In this document: positions 5,287-6,300 of the stretch, piece by piece | How positions within the stretch are numbered: position 1 is the stretch's first letter | Layout of the letters: the number at the start of each line of letters is the position of its first letter | NCBI GenBank assembly: GCA_900769765.1 | Contig: CAAGHW010000076.1 | Location: 1 to 6,300, forward strand | From: Bacteroidaceae bacterium | Lineage (GTDB): Bacteria > Bacteroidota > Bacteroidia > Bacteroidales > Bacteroidaceae | Direction: 5' to 3' | Length of the DNA: 6,300 nucleotides | Position numbers and translations under genes: made by a program | The notes under the pieces: model-generated | Database searches by the model: none | What the model was told of the DNA's origin: nothing | Seen by the model: the letters and a program-made list of their open reading frames with translations, nothing else

Positions 5287-6300
5287 AACAGAATATAGAC
5301 GTATTGTTGGGCCTCCAGTGGGGCGACGAGGGAAAAGGCAAGGTTGTTGACGTACTGACACCAAACTATGATGTTGTAGCACGTTTCCAGGGTGGCCCTA
5401 ATGCCGGTCACACTCTTGAATTCGAAGGCAAGAAGTTTGTGCTCCGCTCAATCCCATCGGGTATTTTCCAGGGAAACAAGACAAATATCATCGGTAACGG
5501 TGTGGTTCTTGACCCGGCTCTTTTCAAGGGCGAAGCCGAAGACCCCATAAAGGCTGGTTACGACCTTACAAAGAACCTTTTCATCTCAAAGAAGGCTCAC
5601 CTCATCATGCCTACACACCGCGTACTCGACGCTGCATACGAAGCAGCCAAGGGTGATGCAAAGGTTGGTACGACAGGTAAGGGTATCGGTCCTACATACA
5701 CCGACAAGATAAGCCGTAACGGTTTGCGCGTTGGTGACATCCTCGAAAACTTTGACAAGAAATATGCACAGGCAAAGGCTCGTCACGAGCAGATGCTCAA
5801 GGATATGAACTTCAGCTACGACATCGCCGAGATGGAAAAGACATGGCTCGAGGGTATCGAGTTCCTGAAGAAGTTCCGTCTCATCGACAGCGAGCAGCTT
5901 ATCAACGACCTTATGAACGAAGGCAAATCAATCCTTTGCGAGGGCGCGCAGGGCAGCTTGCTCGACATCGACTTCGGTAGCTATCCGTTCGTTACATCAT
6001 CGAACACCGTTTGTGCCGGTGCATGTACTGGCCTTGGCGTTGCTCCAAACCGCATTGGCAATGTATATGGTATCACAAAGGCATACTGCACACGCGTAGG
6101 TTCAGGCCCATTCCCGACAGAACTGTTCGACGAGGTTGGTGCCGAGATGCGCGACAGAGGCCATGAGTATGGCGCCGTTACAGGCCGTGAACGCCGTTGC
6201 GGTTGGATTGACCTTGTAGCACTCAAATACACCATTATGATTAACGGTGTTACACACCTTATTCTGATGAAGAGCGACGTGCTCGACACATTCCCCACCA
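5283..6300 (+). CDS. purA: Adenylosuccinate synthetase, N-terminal part (3' end outside window)
   Basis: An uninterrupted frame runs from ATG 5283 off the right edge, 339 codons, against about 420-430 for the whole enzyme. PurA joins IMP and aspartate using GTP to make adenylosuccinate, the first committed step to AMP, in the cytoplasm. Visible signatures: the phosphate-binding segment QWGDEGKGK (12-20) with catalytic Asp15; NAGHT with catalytic His43 (40-44); GTTGKGIGPTYTDKISR (129-145), which contains the family signature with Lys142 and Arg145; EGAQGSLLDIDFGSYPFVTSS (220-240, IMP site); TRVGSGPFPTEL (270-281); and GAVTGRERRCGW (297-308), the Arg-rich loop for aspartate/IMP. All expected catalytic residues in this part are present. 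The start overlaps the stop of the Fur-family gene by four bases. Codon choice (many GGT, GTT, ATC, CTC) differs from the more AT-rich regulator upstream and suggests a well-expressed gene. Confidence 0.98.
   Translation, partial: MKQNIDVLLGLQWGDEGKGKVVDVLTPNYDVVARFQGGPNAGHTLEFEGKKFVLRSIPSGIFQGNKTNIIGNGVVLDPALFKGEAEDPIKAGYDLTKNLFISKKAHLIMPTHRVLDAAYEAAKGDAKVGTTGKGIGPTYTDKISRNGLRVGDILENFDKKYAQAKARHEQMLKDMNFSYDIAEMEKTWLEGIEFLKKFRLIDSEQLINDLMNEGKSILCEGAQGSLLDIDFGSYPFVTSSNTVCAGACTGLGVAPNRIGNVYGITKAYCTRVGSGPFPTELFDEVGAEMRDRGHEYGAVTGRERRCGWIDLVALKYTIMINGVTHLILMKSDVLDTFPT

Overview
The window looks like chromosome of a member of the Bacteroidales (phylum Bacteroidota). Three things point there: the C-terminal third of a SprA-type outer-membrane protein of the type IX secretion system, which is restricted to that phylum; several promoters of the Bacteroidota form (a TTTG-like -33 element and a TAnnTTTG -7 element) with little Shine-Dalgarno signal; and a Fur-family regulator directly joined to purA. 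Genus cannot be fixed from the sequence alone. No insertion sequence, phage gene, CRISPR array or integrated element is visible; this is compact core-genome DNA.

Layout: (1) 1-2357, + strand, the 3' part of sprA, cut by the left edge. (2) 2363-2396, a hairpin with A's before it and T's after it, placed to end transcription from both sides. (3) 2398-2469, - strand, tRNA-Arg with anticodon CCT, convergent with sprA, with its own promoter at 2496-2526. (4) 2677-3459, + strand, an exported seven-repeat TPR protein of unknown function, with a promoter in front and a strong 17-bp-stem terminator behind (3479-3526). (5) 3583-4610, a two-gene unit: a single-domain AraC-type regulator whose stop overlaps the start (TAATG) of a HEAT-like DNA alkylation repair protein. 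(6) 4611-4806, a 196-bp control region with two candidate -7 boxes, a dyad, a hairpin and a short direct repeat. (7) 4807-5286, a Fur-family regulator, whose stop overlaps (ATGA) the start of (8) purA, adenylosuccinate synthetase, from 5283 and running off the right edge after 339 codons.

Functionally the window joins unrelated housekeeping modules: protein secretion, translation, an envelope TPR protein, base-damage repair and AMP synthesis. The two points that deserve attention are both regulator-enzyme pairs with overlapping reading frames: AraC-type regulator plus alkylation repair protein (a split arrangement that recalls Ada), and Fur-family regulator plus PurA, where the Fur protein appears to have lost several ligands of the usual regulatory metal site while keeping its four-cysteine structural zinc site. 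I found no clear evidence of a wholly new system; these pairs are the best candidates for something under-described.
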